A stretch of DNA of 64,000 nt from Lachnospiraceae bacterium (GCA_030524635.1 JAUNGG010000001.1:1-64000), one strand, 5' to 3'; counted from the stretch's first letter, positions 25,995-34,372 are shown. The notes: generated from the sequence alone by a model not told the origin. Translations and numbers: made by a program.

Positions 25995-27146
25995 ATGGTA
26001 TTTGAAAAATATATTCAGAATTATATTGAAGAATTTAACCATTTAGACAGAAAATTTTGGAATTATGAGGATGGCTGTGTTCTGATTGGGCTGCAGGCGA
26101 TGTATGAGGCTTCAGAGGATTCCTTTTATTATCAGGCGATTCAGAATTATATTGATCGGTATGTGCAGGAGGATGGGGCAATCCGGTACTATGATAAGGA
26201 AGAGTATAATCTGGACCGAATTCCTTCGGGAAGAGTGCTGTTTCTGCTATATGAACGTACCGGGCAGCCGAAATACCGGCTGGCGCTGGAGCGGCTGATG
26301 GAGCAGCTTCGGGAGCAGCCCCGCACCGGCTGCGGCAGCTTCTGGCATAAAAAGATCTATCCATTTCAGATATGGCTGGACGGTCTGTATATGGGGATGC
26401 CGTTTTATGCACTGTACGAAAAGCAGTTTGGCAATGGAACTGGTTATCAGGACATTGTACATCAGTTTGAGAACGCAAAAAAGTATCTGTATGATGAGAA
26501 GACCGGGCTCTACTACCATGGATATGATGAGAAGAAAGAGCTGTTCTGGGCAGATCCTGAAACCGGATTGTCAAAAAATATCTGGTCCAGAGCTCTTGGG
26601 TGGTATCTGATGGCATTGATCGACTGCTATGAGATCATGCCGCAGACAGAGAGCGAAAGCCGGTCTGTTTTAAAGAAGCTATACCAAAACCTGGTAGATG
26701 CTGTGCTTCGCTGTCAGGACAAGGAAACTGGTTTGTTTTACCAGTTGACGGTACTTCCTTATGAGAAAGGAAATTATCTGGAAACCTCGTCTTCTGTCAT
26801 GTTTGCATACGCCATATTGAAGGGATATCGTCTGGGTCTTTTAGATCTGTTTTATCGAGGAAAAGGAGAAGAAATTCTCATTGCGCTGGAAACCAGAAAA
26901 TTTGTGTGCTCCTATGGAGAATTAAAGCTGGATGGAATGTGCGTAGGCGCTGGGCTTGGGCCAGAAAATAACAGAAGACGTGACGGAAGCGCTGCCTATT
27001 ATCTCAGCGAACGGGTGGTGTCGGATGAGCAGAAGGGCTCCGGCATTGCGATGATGGCCTACAGTGAATGGCTGAAAATAAAAAAAGAAAAGAATGGTAC
27101 ATACTGCAGTCATCCTGCTGTGAAGATTTACAATGATGGATATTAA
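25995..27146 (+). CDS. GH105 unsaturated glucuronyl/galacturonyl hydrolase, copy 2
   Basis: A 383-residue paralogue of the preceding gene, with the catalytic aspartate at the same position (WLDGLYM, Asp129), the motif IWSRALGWYLMAL, and a shared C-terminal GAGLGPENNRR block. Cytoplasmic. Two tandem GH105 enzymes suggest two linkages or uronic acids are handled (for example galacturonyl-rhamnose and glucuronyl sugars), but the specificity cannot be read from sequence. Last gene of the operon, followed by a strong terminator. Confidence 0.86.
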   Translation: MVFEKYIQNYIEEFNHLDRKFWNYEDGCVLIGLQAMYEASEDSFYYQAIQNYIDRYVQEDGAIRYYDKEEYNLDRIPSGRVLFLLYERTGQPKYRLALERLMEQLREQPRTGCGSFWHKKIYPFQIWLDGLYMGMPFYALYEKQFGNGTGYQDIVHQFENAKKYLYDEKTGLYYHGYDEKKELFWADPETGLSKNIWSRALGWYLMALIDCYEIMPQTESESRSVLKKLYQNLVDAVLRCQDKETGLFYQLTVLPYEKGNYLETSSSVMFAYAILKGYRLGLLDLFYRGKGEEILIALETRKFVCSYGELKLDGMCVGAGLGPENNRRRDGSAAYYLSERVVSDEQKGSGIAMMAYSEWLKIKKEKNGTYCSHPAVKIYNDGY

Positions 27147-27202
27147 CAAGGATTGCTTTTGCCAATTTATGTGTCAGATCACATAATCAGGAGAAGCTGT
27201 CA

Positions 27203-27241
27203 GCCCGGGAATCATATTACCTTATGATTTCCGGGCCTTTT
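27203..27241 (+). terminator. Terminator of the GH105 operon
   Basis: A 14-bp stem (27203-27216 with 27223-27236, one G-U pair) with a six-base loop and a T-rich tail (CTTTTC). Confidence 0.85.
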
Positions 27242-27280
27242 CATTGCACTGGTCAAAAACCGCTTATCTGCCGCTACCCG

Positions 27281-27324
27281 TGTCAAAAAAGTCACTTGAC
27301 ACTTCAAATTCAGAGTGCTATGAT
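27281..27324 (+). promoter_or_regulatory. Strong promoter with overlapping TGTCAA/TTGACA inverted repeat
   Basis: TTGACA (27296-27301), 17-base spacer, TATGAT (27319-27324). TGTCAA at 27281-27286 forms a perfect inverted repeat with the -35 box across nine bases, a possible operator through which a dimeric regulator could block RNA polymerase. Confidence 0.7.
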
Positions 27325-27340
27325 ATCGAACTGAACAAAG

Positions 27341-27390
27341 GGGGAAACAGCCTGGAAGAGAAATCAGACAGGCTGGCTCTCTTTTTTCAC
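27341..27390 (+). promoter_or_regulatory. Pseudoknot-like leader / attenuator before the NhaD-like gene
   Basis: Two interleaved pairings are visible. CAGCCTG (27348-27354) can pair with CAGGCTG (27369-27375). AAGAGA (27356-27361) can pair with TCTCTT (27378-27383), which runs straight into a T run. The order A-B-A'-B' gives an H-type pseudoknot, or two competing folds, the second being terminator-like. It begins about ten bases after the predicted transcription start. A small ion-responsive riboswitch or attenuator is plausible; I cannot assign a known class. Confidence 0.5.
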
Positions 27391-27433
27391 TTAAAAAGCG
27401 CTAAAAATACGTCAAGATAAGGAGGCTATTGTT

Positions 27434-28783
27434 TTGGAGCGATTGAATCTTCTTTTGTGCATTCCCTTCGCAGGACTTTTGCTTTGTGTAGCAGTCCTTC
27501 CGTTAGTAAAGCCAGAATGGTGGGAAAAGCGCAGACCTTTCGTGGTTGCATTTTGGTCACTGCTGTTTGCGGTTCCCTTTGCAGTCCTTTTCGGTGCAGG
27601 AAGTGCGGCAGAGACCATTTTAGAGTGCATCATCAATGATTATCTGACCTTCATTGTGCTGTTGTTCGGCCTGTTCTGTGTGGCAGGCAATATTACCATG
27701 GAGGGAGATCTGGCAGGCTCGCCCAGAGTCAATGTGATCCTGCTTGCCACCGGTACGCTGCTGTCCAGCCTCATCGGAACCACCGGTTCCAGTATGCTGA
27801 TGGTGCGGCCTGTGATCAAAATGAATGCGTGGCGGAAGCGCAGAGCCCATGTTATGGTATTCTTCATTTTCCTGATTTCCAATATCGGCGGCTGCTTAAC
27901 TCCCATCGGAGATCCGCCGCTGCTGATGGGATTTTCAAGAGGCGTGCCGTTTTTCTGGAGCCTTAAGCTGCTGCCGGTGCTGATATTTAACATGATCGTA
28001 CTGCTGACGATATTTTACTGGATCGACCGAAAGAATTACCGGATGGATATTGCTCAGGGCCGGAAGCCGGACATCAGCAAGCCGGGTACAGAGATCACCA
28101 TACAAGGACTGCATAACCTGATCTTTCTGGTGATGATCGTAGCTGCCGTTATTTTAAGCGGAACTCTGCCGGGAATGGCTGCCTTTCAGGATGCAGAAGG
28201 AAACGTGCGCGGTATCCGCATGTTCCGGGAGGTAGTCTTAACCTACCCATCTATGATTGAGATCGCAATGATCCTGGCAGCAGCCTTTCTTTCCTTCCGG
28301 ACCACCAATCAGGAGATCCGCAGAAAGAACCATTTTACCTGGGGTGCGATCCAGGAGGTGGCAGTGCTGTTTATCGGTATCTTTATTACCATGCAGCCGG
28401 CGCTGATGCTTCTTAAGACCATGGGAGCACAGCTGGGGATCACAAAACCTTCTGAGATGTTCTGGGCAACCGGTGCCTTGTCCAGTTTTCTGGATAATAC
28501 GCCGACTTACCTGGTATTTCTGACCACAACAGGAGCCATGAATTTTGCAGAAGGAATCACCACAGCCTTGGGGACGATTCCGGTAAAGATGCTGATGGCC
28601 ATCTCCTGCGGCGCTGTGTTTATGGGGGCCAATACCTACATCGGAAATGCACCGAATTTTATGGTAAAATCCATATCAGATGAAAACGGTATCCGGATGC
28701 CATCCTTTTTCGGATATCTGCTGTGGTCGGTGCGGATCCTGGTACCAGTATTTTTATTGGATACGATTGTATTTTTCCTGTAA
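27434..28783 (+). CDS. NhaD/ArsB-superfamily sodium:proton antiporter
   Basis: A 449-residue membrane protein with about 12 spans. The motifs GTTGSSMLMVRPVI and NIGGCLTPIGDPPLLMGF are typical of the NhaD/citrate-transporter (ArsB/NhaD) superfamily. It starts with TTG at 27434, eight bases after GGAGG. The likely role is Na+ export in exchange for H+ at the cytoplasmic membrane; a dicarboxylate substrate is the main alternative. It has its own strong promoter and a structured leader, and is followed 12 bases later by a cytidylate-kinase-like gene. Confidence 0.78.
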   Translation: MERLNLLLCIPFAGLLLCVAVLPLVKPEWWEKRRPFVVAFWSLLFAVPFAVLFGAGSAAETILECIINDYLTFIVLLFGLFCVAGNITMEGDLAGSPRVNVILLATGTLLSSLIGTTGSSMLMVRPVIKMNAWRKRRAHVMVFFIFLISNIGGCLTPIGDPPLLMGFSRGVPFFWSLKLLPVLIFNMIVLLTIFYWIDRKNYRMDIAQGRKPDISKPGTEITIQGLHNLIFLVMIVAAVILSGTLPGMAAFQDAEGNVRGIRMFREVVLTYPSMIEIAMILAAAFLSFRTTNQEIRRKNHFTWGAIQEVAVLFIGIFITMQPALMLLKTMGAQLGITKPSEMFWATGALSSFLDNTPTYLVFLTTTGAMNFAEGITTALGTIPVKMLMAISCGAVFMGANTYIGNAPNFMVKSISDENGIRMPSFFGYLLWSVRILVPVFLLDTIVFFL

Positions 28784-28795
28784 GGAGGGGAAGCT

Positions 28796-29848
28796 ATGGA
28801 ATATACAGAACATGATTTAAGAGAGCTGGCAGAGCGCATTTATGATCTGGATGCAGAGGTCTATACCCAGCTTGGTTCCTCTCTGGGACGGGTTTACAGC
28901 CGTGACCGGGCCAGATGTGTAGAGGAGATCGTCTATCTGATGAAGGAGCGCGGCCAGGCCCATGTACTGCGCAGCGAGCTGGCGCTGATCAGCAATATGG
29001 CCCGCACCATCCAGGATAAGGAAACACGCAGGCTGATCATGACAGAATACAACCGGATCTTAAAAGAGGTAGAAGATCTGCCTACCAGCTTTGGCAGCGA
29101 GGACATTAAGGATCAGAGACTGGCACAGCTCAACGCACTGAACCTGAAAAACCGTTTCTCCGGAAAGGATCATCTGATCATCTGCATCAGCCGTGCCTAC
29201 GGGTGCGGAGGAAGCGCCATCGGGTTTGAGCTGGCAGATTCTTATAAGATCAATTATTATGACGTGGAGATCTTTAACGCAGTACTGCGCCGTCTGGAGG
29301 CGGAAAAGGGAACGGTGAAGGATCGTGCAGGCTTCCCTTACAGCCATCATAAGGACGAGAAGGGCAATGCTGCGTACGCTTACGCAGAGCCGGCCTTTAC
29401 AGCCAGTCAGAAGCAGACTCTTAAGGAACGGATCCGGGAATTCAGCCGCTACCACGGCCTGCCGAAAAAGGATGCGGTGTTCTTTAATCAAAGCGATCTG
29501 ATCTGCGACATGGCGAAGAAAGAAGATTTCATTGTCATGGGCCGGTGTGCTGATGTGATCCTGACCAATAACCGGATCCCTCATGTGAGCATTTACATCA
29601 CGGCGCCTTTTGAGCAGCGGGTACACCGCATTATGCGGATGAACAGCAGCATGACAGAAAAACAGGTGCGCCGCCTGGTGAAGAAGATGGATCATGAGCA
29701 TACAAAGTATTATCAGTTCTATACAGGACGGCGCTGGGGAAATGCAGTGAATTATGATCTCTGCATTAACAGTGCCAGCTACGGAATCGACGGCGCTGTT
29801 GAATTAATCCGGCGCATGGTAGATCCGGTGGTGGAGAGCAGGAAGTAG
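28796..29848 (+). CDS. Cytidylate kinase-like family protein
   Basis: A 350-residue protein. Residues 1-110 are helical and without a recognised domain; about 120-345 match the cytidylate-kinase-like family (PF13189). The nucleotide-binding loop is degenerate (ISRAYGCGGSAIGFELAD instead of a canonical GxxGxGKS), as is usual in this family, and FIVMGRCADVIL is conserved. Its substrate is unknown. It is cotranscribed with the NhaD-like antiporter, which gives no clear clue. Confidence 0.78.
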   Translation: MEYTEHDLRELAERIYDLDAEVYTQLGSSLGRVYSRDRARCVEEIVYLMKERGQAHVLRSELALISNMARTIQDKETRRLIMTEYNRILKEVEDLPTSFGSEDIKDQRLAQLNALNLKNRFSGKDHLIICISRAYGCGGSAIGFELADSYKINYYDVEIFNAVLRRLEAEKGTVKDRAGFPYSHHKDEKGNAAYAYAEPAFTASQKQTLKERIREFSRYHGLPKKDAVFFNQSDLICDMAKKEDFIVMGRCADVILTNNRIPHVSIYITAPFEQRVHRIMRMNSSMTEKQVRRLVKKMDHEHTKYYQFYTGRRWGNAVNYDLCINSASYGIDGAVELIRRMVDPVVESRK

Positions 29849-29867
29849 GCTGCAGATACAGCGTCGC

Positions 29868-29905
29868 ATACAGGGGGCATAAGCGCAGATCAAGTCCCCC
29901 TGTAT
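29868..29905 (+). terminator. Hairpin after the cytidylate-kinase-like gene
   Basis: ATACAGGGGG (29868-29877) pairs perfectly with CCCCCTGTAT (29896-29905). There is no T tail, so termination strength is uncertain. Confidence 0.55.
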
Positions 29906-29958
29906 TCTGACTATCCGGCAGCACAATAAATTTTTGCCCCGCTCCAGAAAGAAAAACA

Positions 29959-29987
29959 TTGACGAACCTCAAAATATATGGTATAGT
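29959..29987 (+). promoter_or_regulatory. Promoter of rpmG-secE-nusG
   Basis: TTGACG (29959-29964), 17-base spacer, TATAGT (29982-29987). It drives the translation and transcription gene cluster. Confidence 0.78.
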
Positions 29988-30081
29988 AGACGGGCGAATG
30001 GAAGAACCAAGGTCTTTTTTTTATGCCCAAAATAATTAAGAGACCGAACAAAAAACGATAATTTAAGTGGAGGTGGAAGTC

Positions 30082-30231
30082 GTGCGCACAAGAATTACAC
30101 TGGCATGCACAGAATGCAAGCAACGTAACTACAACATGACTAAGGATAAGAAAGCTCATCCTGACAGAATGGAAACCAAGAAGTATTGCAGATTCTGCAA
30201 GAGACATACCATGCACAAGGAAACCAAGTAA
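30082..30231 (+). CDS. rpmG: Ribosomal protein L33
   Basis: A 49-residue protein that starts with GTG after GGAGG, reading [17 protein letters not shown] at its N-terminus. The two CxxC pairs (CTEC and CRFC) mark the zinc-binding form of L33, a small protein of the 50S subunit E-site region. It stands directly before secE and nusG, the common Firmicute arrangement. Confidence 0.93.
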   Translation: MRTRITLACTECKQRNYNMTKDKKAHPDRMETKKYCRFCKRHTMHKETK

Positions 30232-30272
30232 TATCTGACGATATTGCCTTTTCAAGTAAAGGATGTGAGAAT

Positions 30273-30473
30273 ATGGCAGATATGAATACGGACAAGGCTC
30301 CGAAAAAGAGCTTTTGGAAGGGTTTGAAGGCTGAGTTCAGGAAGATTATCTGGCCGGACAAAGACACTGTGACGAAGCAGACCGCAGTTGTTTTGGCAGT
30401 ATCCCTGGCTTTAGGTGTGCTGATCGGTGTCTTAGACATGATTTTCAAGTTTGGTATTAGTCTTATCATTTAA
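30273..30473 (+). CDS. secE: Preprotein translocase subunit SecE
   Basis: A 66-residue protein with the SecE core ELRKIIWP-like sequence (AEFRKIIWPDKDTVTKQT) and one C-terminal membrane span, the single-span form of Firmicutes. It clamps the SecY channel of the Sec translocon. Start at ATG 30273, after AAAGGATG; the longer frame upstream overlaps rpmG. Nineteen bases before nusG. Confidence 0.92.
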   Translation: MADMNTDKAPKKSFWKGLKAEFRKIIWPDKDTVTKQTAVVLAVSLALGVLIGVLDMIFKFGISLII

Positions 30474-30492
30474 TAAGGGCAAAGGTGAAGAT

Positions 30493-31017
30493 ATGTCAGA
30501 AGCGAATTGGTACGTAGTCCATACCTACTCAGGCTATGAAAACAAAGTTAAGGTTGACCTTGAGAAGACCATTGAGAACCGGAATCTGCAGGACCAGATC
30601 TTAGAAGTGTCTGTGCCGATGCTGGCTGTAACTGAGCTGAAGAATGGCTTGGAGAAGCAGGCGGATAAGAAGATGTTCCCTGGCTATGTGCTGGTAAAGA
30701 TGGTGATGAACCAGGATACCTGGTATGTAGTGCGGAACACCAGAGGCGTGACCGGATTCGTTGGACCGGGTTCTGAGCCCACTCCGTTAAGTGAGGAGGA
30801 GATGATGAATCTCGGCTTCCAGGAGATGAGCGAGCCGGAGATGGTGGTTGACTTTGAGGTAGGCGACATGATTACCGTGATCGCCGGTGCATGGAAGGAT
30901 ACCGTTGGTGCGATCAAGTCCATCAACGAGGCTAAGAAATCCATCACGATCAATGTAGAAATGTTCGGCCGTGAAACACCGGTTGAATTGAATTTCAATG
31001 AAGTAAAGAAGATGTAG
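30493..31017 (+). CDS. nusG: Transcription termination/antitermination factor NusG
   Basis: A 174-residue protein with the NGN domain (NWYVVHTYSGYENKVK, then MFPGYVLVKM and RNTRGVTGFVG) and a C-terminal KOW domain (VGDMITVIAGAWKDTVG). It binds RNA polymerase and links it to ribosome, Rho or pausing signals. ATG 30493 follows AAAGGTGA. Its position between secE and rplK is conserved across bacteria. Confidence 0.94.
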   Translation: MSEANWYVVHTYSGYENKVKVDLEKTIENRNLQDQILEVSVPMLAVTELKNGLEKQADKKMFPGYVLVKMVMNQDTWYVVRNTRGVTGFVGPGSEPTPLSEEEMMNLGFQEMSEPEMVVDFEVGDMITVIAGAWKDTVGAIKSINEAKKSITINVEMFGRETPVELNFNEVKKM

Positions 31018-31051
31018 TAACAGGGAATCGGCTTTTCCATCCGGAAGGGCT

Positions 31052-31081
31052 GGTGGGAGGGAAATCCCCGACAATACCACA
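31052..31081 (+). promoter_or_regulatory. L1-type leader element before rplK
   Basis: GTGG/CCAC and GGGA/TCCC arms form a short two-stem element with an asymmetric internal loop ending GACAATACCAC. A nearly identical element precedes rplA (31650-31679). It resembles the GGTGGGAGG...ATACCACC arms at the base of the 23S rRNA L1 stalk, so binding of L1 for feedback control is likely (inference from family knowledge). Confidence 0.6.
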
Positions 31082-31101
31082 TAATTTAGGAGGTGCCTAA
31101 A

Positions 31102-31527
31102 ATGGCAAAGAAAGTAACAGGTTATATCAAATTACAGATTCCTGCTGGTAAGGCAACACCAGCACCGCCAGTTGGTCCTGCACTGGGTCAGCATGGTGTT
31201 AATATCGTACAGTTCACCAAGGAATTCAATGCTAGAACAGCAGATCAGGGTGATCTGATCATCCCGGTTGTTATCACTGTTTATGCAGATAGAAGCTTCA
31301 GCTTCATTACCAAGACTCCGCCGGCTGCTGTCCTGTTAAAGAAGGCCTGCAAACTGAAATCCGGTTCTGCAGTTCCCAACAAGACTAAGGTAGCTACCAT
31401 CAGCAAGGCTGAGCTGCAGAAGATCGCAGAGTTAAAGATGCCAGATTTAAATGCTGCATCCGTAGAGGCAGCTATGAGCATGATCGCTGGTACTGCAAGA
31501 AGTATGGGCATCACGGTGACCGATTAG
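31102..31527 (+). CDS. rplK: Ribosomal protein L11
   Basis: A 141-residue protein with the L11 N-terminal signature [20 protein letters not shown] and the C-terminal rRNA-binding domain with GTARSMGI. It forms the GTPase-associated centre and is needed for the stringent response. ATG 31102 follows TAGGAGGTGCC. Confidence 0.96.
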   Translation: MAKKVTGYIKLQIPAGKATPAPPVGPALGQHGVNIVQFTKEFNARTADQGDLIIPVVITVYADRSFSFITKTPPAAVLLKKACKLKSGSAVPNKTKVATISKAELQKIAELKMPDLNAASVEAAMSMIAGTARSMGITVTD

Positions 31528-31563
31528 TACGAGACCAGGTCTTTTTGAGTCCGTACGGAGGTC

Positions 31564-31609
31564 GTTCGTGACTCTTAGCGAGGCTTTTTACGAGCCTAGT
31601 GGAACGAAC
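31564..31609 (+). other. Structured spacer between rplK and rplA
   Basis: GTTCGT (31564-31569) pairs with ACGAAC (31604-31609), enclosing a hairpin GAGGCT (31580-31585)/AGCCT (31593-31597). It lies in the 165-base gap before rplA and probably acts with the downstream L1-type element, or as a processing site. Confidence 0.4.
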
Positions 31610-31649
31610 ATTCCATTTATTTTAGCGCAAGCTGATGATTCAAGAAAAC

Positions 31650-31679
31650 GTGGGAGGGACAATCCCCGACAATACCACA
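31650..31679 (+). promoter_or_regulatory. L1-type leader element before rplA
   Basis: Differs from the rplK element (31052-31081) by one inserted base in the loop. It ends one base before the AGGAGG ribosome site of rplA, so protein binding here would block initiation directly. Confidence 0.6.
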
Positions 31680-31692
31680 GGAGGTTATTGAA

Positions 31693-32388
31693 ATGAAAAG
31701 AGGAAAAAGATACGCAGAAGCAGCGAAGACTGTAGATCGTGCCATTCAGTACGATACTGCTGATGCCATTGCATTAGTAAAGAAGAACGCTTCTGCTAAG
31801 TTTGATGAGACTGTAGAAGTTCATATCAGAACCGGTTGTGACGGACGTCACGCTGAGCAGCAGATCCGTGGTGCAGTAGTTCTGCCACACGGAACCGGCA
31901 AGACCGTTCGTATCTTAGTATTTGCTAAGGGACCAAAGGCTGACGAGGCTCAGGCAGCAGGTGCTGATTTCGTAGGAGCTGAGGAGTTAATTCCGAAGAT
32001 CCAGAACGAAGGCTGGTTAGATTTCGATGTAGTAGTAGCTACTCCTGACATGATGGGCGTAGTTGGCCGTCTTGGCCGTGTGTTAGGTCCGAAGGGCTTA
32101 ATGCCAAACCCAAAGGCCGGCACCGTAACCATGGACGTTACCAAGGCTATCAACGAGATCAAAGCTGGTAAGATCGAGTACAGACTTGACAAGAACAACA
32201 TTGTGCATGTTCCGGTTGGTAAGGCTTCTTTCACTGAGGAGCAGTTAGCGGACAACTTCCAGACGCTTATGGATGCAATTATGAAGGCTAAGCCAAGCAC
32301 AGTTAAGGGCGCTTACTTAAAGAGCGTAACCATGGCTTCTACTATGGGACCTGGCGTTAAGCTGAACGTAGCTAAGCTGGTTAACTAG
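31693..32388 (+). CDS. rplA: Ribosomal protein L1
   Basis: A 231-residue protein of standard length. Typical motifs: [40 protein letters not shown] and [13 protein letters not shown]1 binds the mobile stalk of 23S rRNA that releases deacylated tRNA, and represses its own operon. ATG 31693 follows GGAGG. It is followed by a strong terminator rather than rplJ. Confidence 0.96.
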   Translation: MKRGKRYAEAAKTVDRAIQYDTADAIALVKKNASAKFDETVEVHIRTGCDGRHAEQQIRGAVVLPHGTGKTVRILVFAKGPKADEAQAAGADFVGAEELIPKIQNEGWLDFDVVVATPDMMGVVGRLGRVLGPKGLMPNPKAGTVTMDVTKAINEIKAGKIEYRLDKNNIVHVPVGKASFTEEQLADNFQTLMDAIMKAKPSTVKGAYLKSVTMASTMGPGVKLNVAKLVN

Positions 32389-32465
32389 TGCTTTTTGGGG
32401 GCAGAGAGCTTTGATCTCTGCAGGCATTGCCAGATTCATGATTGGTCAGAGAATAGATGATAATG

Positions 32466-32503
32466 AAAAAGAGGTACTGCTTTGATGCGGTATCTCTTTT
32501 TTT
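32466..32503 (+). terminator. Terminator after rplA
   Basis: A 15-bp stem (32466-32480 with 32487-32501, two G-U pairs), six-base loop and T tail. It separates the L11-L1 unit from the aldo/keto reductase and shows that the in-frame ATG at 32457 is not the start of that gene. Confidence 0.85.
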
Positions 32504-32537
32504 AAAAGAAAAGGTCATTTGTGGGAGGATTATGAAA

Positions 32538-33536
32538 ATGAAATATCAAAAGCTTGGAAAGACAGATCTGGAGGCCTCCGTAGTTTCCTTCGGCGGATGG
32601 GGAATCGGCGGCGGTTCGGTATGGTCGGACAAATCAGTTGGTGTGAAAGATCTTGAGAAGCTGTTGGACACAGCAACGGAGCTTGGAATCAACTATATTG
32701 ATACGGCTCCGGTATACGGCACAGGCGCCAGCGAACAGCTGCTTGGAGAGGCATTAAAAAACGGACGGCGTTCCAGATTTCTGCTGCAGACAAAGTGTTC
32801 GCTTAACTGGCGCAATGACGGCGGAAATTTTCACTATGAGAGAGATGGATATACAGTGAATAATGATACCAGTGCGTCGGCGATCCGAAAGGATGTGGAG
32901 GATTCTCTCATTCGTATGCAGACGGACTATATTGATCTGCTTGTTGTTCATTATGTATGCAAAAGCTGGCCGGTGGAAGAAACCATGGGCGCTTTGCAGG
33001 AGCTGATTCGAGAAGGAAAGATTCGCGCCGTAGGTCTTTCCAATTCAAAACCGGCTGATCTGGAGGAATATGAAAAATACGGAACGGTAGCGCTGGTTCA
33101 GGAACAGTTCAGTCTGCTGGCTCCGTATCATGGCATGGAATATTTCCCGGCGGTCAATCAGCATGGAGTTACCTTTCAGGTATATGGTGCGCTGGAAGAG
33201 GGATTCCTCACAGAACCTGGTTATGTGGACCGTACCTTTCCGAAAGGCGATGTCCGCGGAAAGCTTCCGTGGATTCATGAGCCGATCCGCGGACATATCC
33301 ATGAACTGTTTCATGTCATGGCGCCTCTTAAGGAAGTATACAATTGCTCCTATTCCAATCTTGTGCAGGCGTGGACCCTTCGGCAGAACCCGGGAATTAA
33401 CCTTTTGACAGGATTTACCCGCCCGGAAACGATGGCAGATACCTGCAAAGCGCTGGATATTCACCTTTCCGATGAGGATGCGGCGCTGATTTCCAATGCT
33501 GCAAAGGCAGCGCAGGTAATGGAGCTGGATAAATAA
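32538..33536 (+). CDS. Aldo/keto reductase
   Basis: A 332-residue TIM-barrel oxidoreductase. The catalytic tetrad is recognisable: Asp in YIDTAPVYG, Tyr in the same motif, Lys in LQTKCS and His in LLVVHYVCK. The MKYQKLGKTDLEASVVSFG start is typical. ATG 32532 is an alternative, three bases after GGAGG. The NADPH-dependent substrate is unknown. It is oddly placed between rplA and the L10 leader; codon usage is less biased than in the ribosomal genes, as expected for an inserted, moderately expressed gene. Confidence 0.86.
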   Translation: MKYQKLGKTDLEASVVSFGGWGIGGGSVWSDKSVGVKDLEKLLDTATELGINYIDTAPVYGTGASEQLLGEALKNGRRSRFLLQTKCSLNWRNDGGNFHYERDGYTVNNDTSASAIRKDVEDSLIRMQTDYIDLLVVHYVCKSWPVEETMGALQELIREGKIRAVGLSNSKPADLEEYEKYGTVALVQEQFSLLAPYHGMEYFPAVNQHGVTFQVYGALEEGFLTEPGYVDRTFPKGDVRGKLPWIHEPIRGHIHELFHVMAPLKEVYNCSYSNLVQAWTLRQNPGINLLTGFTRPETMADTCKALDIHLSDEDAALISNAAKAAQVMELDK

Positions 33537-33557
33537 GAGATTGTGTGAAAAATATGC

Positions 33558-33586
33558 TTGACAAACATAACTGTTTGTGATACTAT
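33558..33586 (+). promoter_or_regulatory. Promoter of rplJ-rplL
   Basis: TTGACA (33558-33563), 17-base spacer, TACTAT (33581-33586). Gives L10-L12 their own transcript with a long leader. Confidence 0.75.
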
Positions 33587-33599
33587 CATTCAAGTAATG

Positions 33600-33719
33600 A
33601 CTGCCGAAGACAGCAGGTGCCGTAAGGCATAAGGTGAGACCGCCTGCCGAGGAATCTACAAAGCTCAAAAGAGAATTTTGTAAAGCCTTTCTGTCTGTGT
33701 GCAGAGAGGTTCTTTTTTT
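33600..33719 (+). promoter_or_regulatory. L10 leader with attenuator
   Basis: The stretch 33611-33652 has the CAGCAGGTGCC...GGTGAGACCGCCTGCCGAGGA arrangement of the Firmicute L10 leader, a kink-turn RNA that binds the L10(L12)4 complex. It is followed by a terminator hairpin: CCTTTCTG (33686-33693) with CAGAGAGG (33702-33709) and a T run to 33719. Excess L10-L12 would favour termination (established for this leader family). Confidence 0.85.
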
Positions 33720-33752
33720 CGCAGTCTCCAAATTTTATAAGGAGGTAAAATC

Positions 33753-34247
33753 ATGGCAAAAGTTGAATTAAAGCAGCCTATCGTTGATGAGATTGCTGCA
33801 TTATTTGACGGCGCAGCTTCCGCAGTAGTCGTAGATTACCGTGGATTAACTGTTGAGCAGGATACCATTCTGAGAAAGCAGTTAAGAGAAGCTGGTGTTT
33901 CCTACAAGGTTTACAAGAACACCTTAATCAAGCGTGCCGCTGAAGGTACTGCATTTGCAGCACTGGATCCAGATCTGGAAGGTCCTACCGCTTTAGCTGT
34001 TTCCAAGACCGATGCTACTGCACCGGCCAGAATCTTAGCTAAGTTTGCAAAGACCGCAGACAAGCTGGAGTTAAAGGCAGGCGTTGTAGAGGGAACCTAC
34101 TATGATGCTAAGGGAATCCAGGTTATCGCAACCATCCCATCCAGAGAAGAACTTCTTGGCAAGTTACTGGGCAGCATCCAGTCCCCAATTACCAACTTCG
34201 CTCGTGTGCTTAATCAGATCGCTGAGAGCAAGGGCGCTGAGGCATAA
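33753..34247 (+). CDS. rplJ: Ribosomal protein L10
   Basis: A 164-residue protein with the N-terminal rRNA-binding domain (VVDYRGLTVEQDTILRKQLR, YKVYKNTLIKRA) and a C-terminal helix that recruits L12 dimers. Start after AAGGAGG. Coupled to the leader upstream. Confidence 0.96.
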   Translation: MAKVELKQPIVDEIAALFDGAASAVVVDYRGLTVEQDTILRKQLREAGVSYKVYKNTLIKRAAEGTAFAALDPDLEGPTALAVSKTDATAPARILAKFAKTADKLELKAGVVEGTYYDAKGIQVIATIPSREELLGKLLGSIQSPITNFARVLNQIAESKGAEA

Positions 34248-34372
34248 TTTGTGATGAACAAGCTGCGGATCGTGAATGTCTGATCAGCTTGCTGTATGAC
34301 GGTAAAGCGTAAATGCCGCGTTGCCGTATGAATTTGAACAAAGTATAAAATTTCAAACAGGAGGAAATTAAA

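Noticed and set aside
32401-32421. GCAGAGA/TCTCTGC hairpin after rplA as terminator
   Set aside because: There is no T tail; the much stronger hairpin at 32466-32503 does this job.
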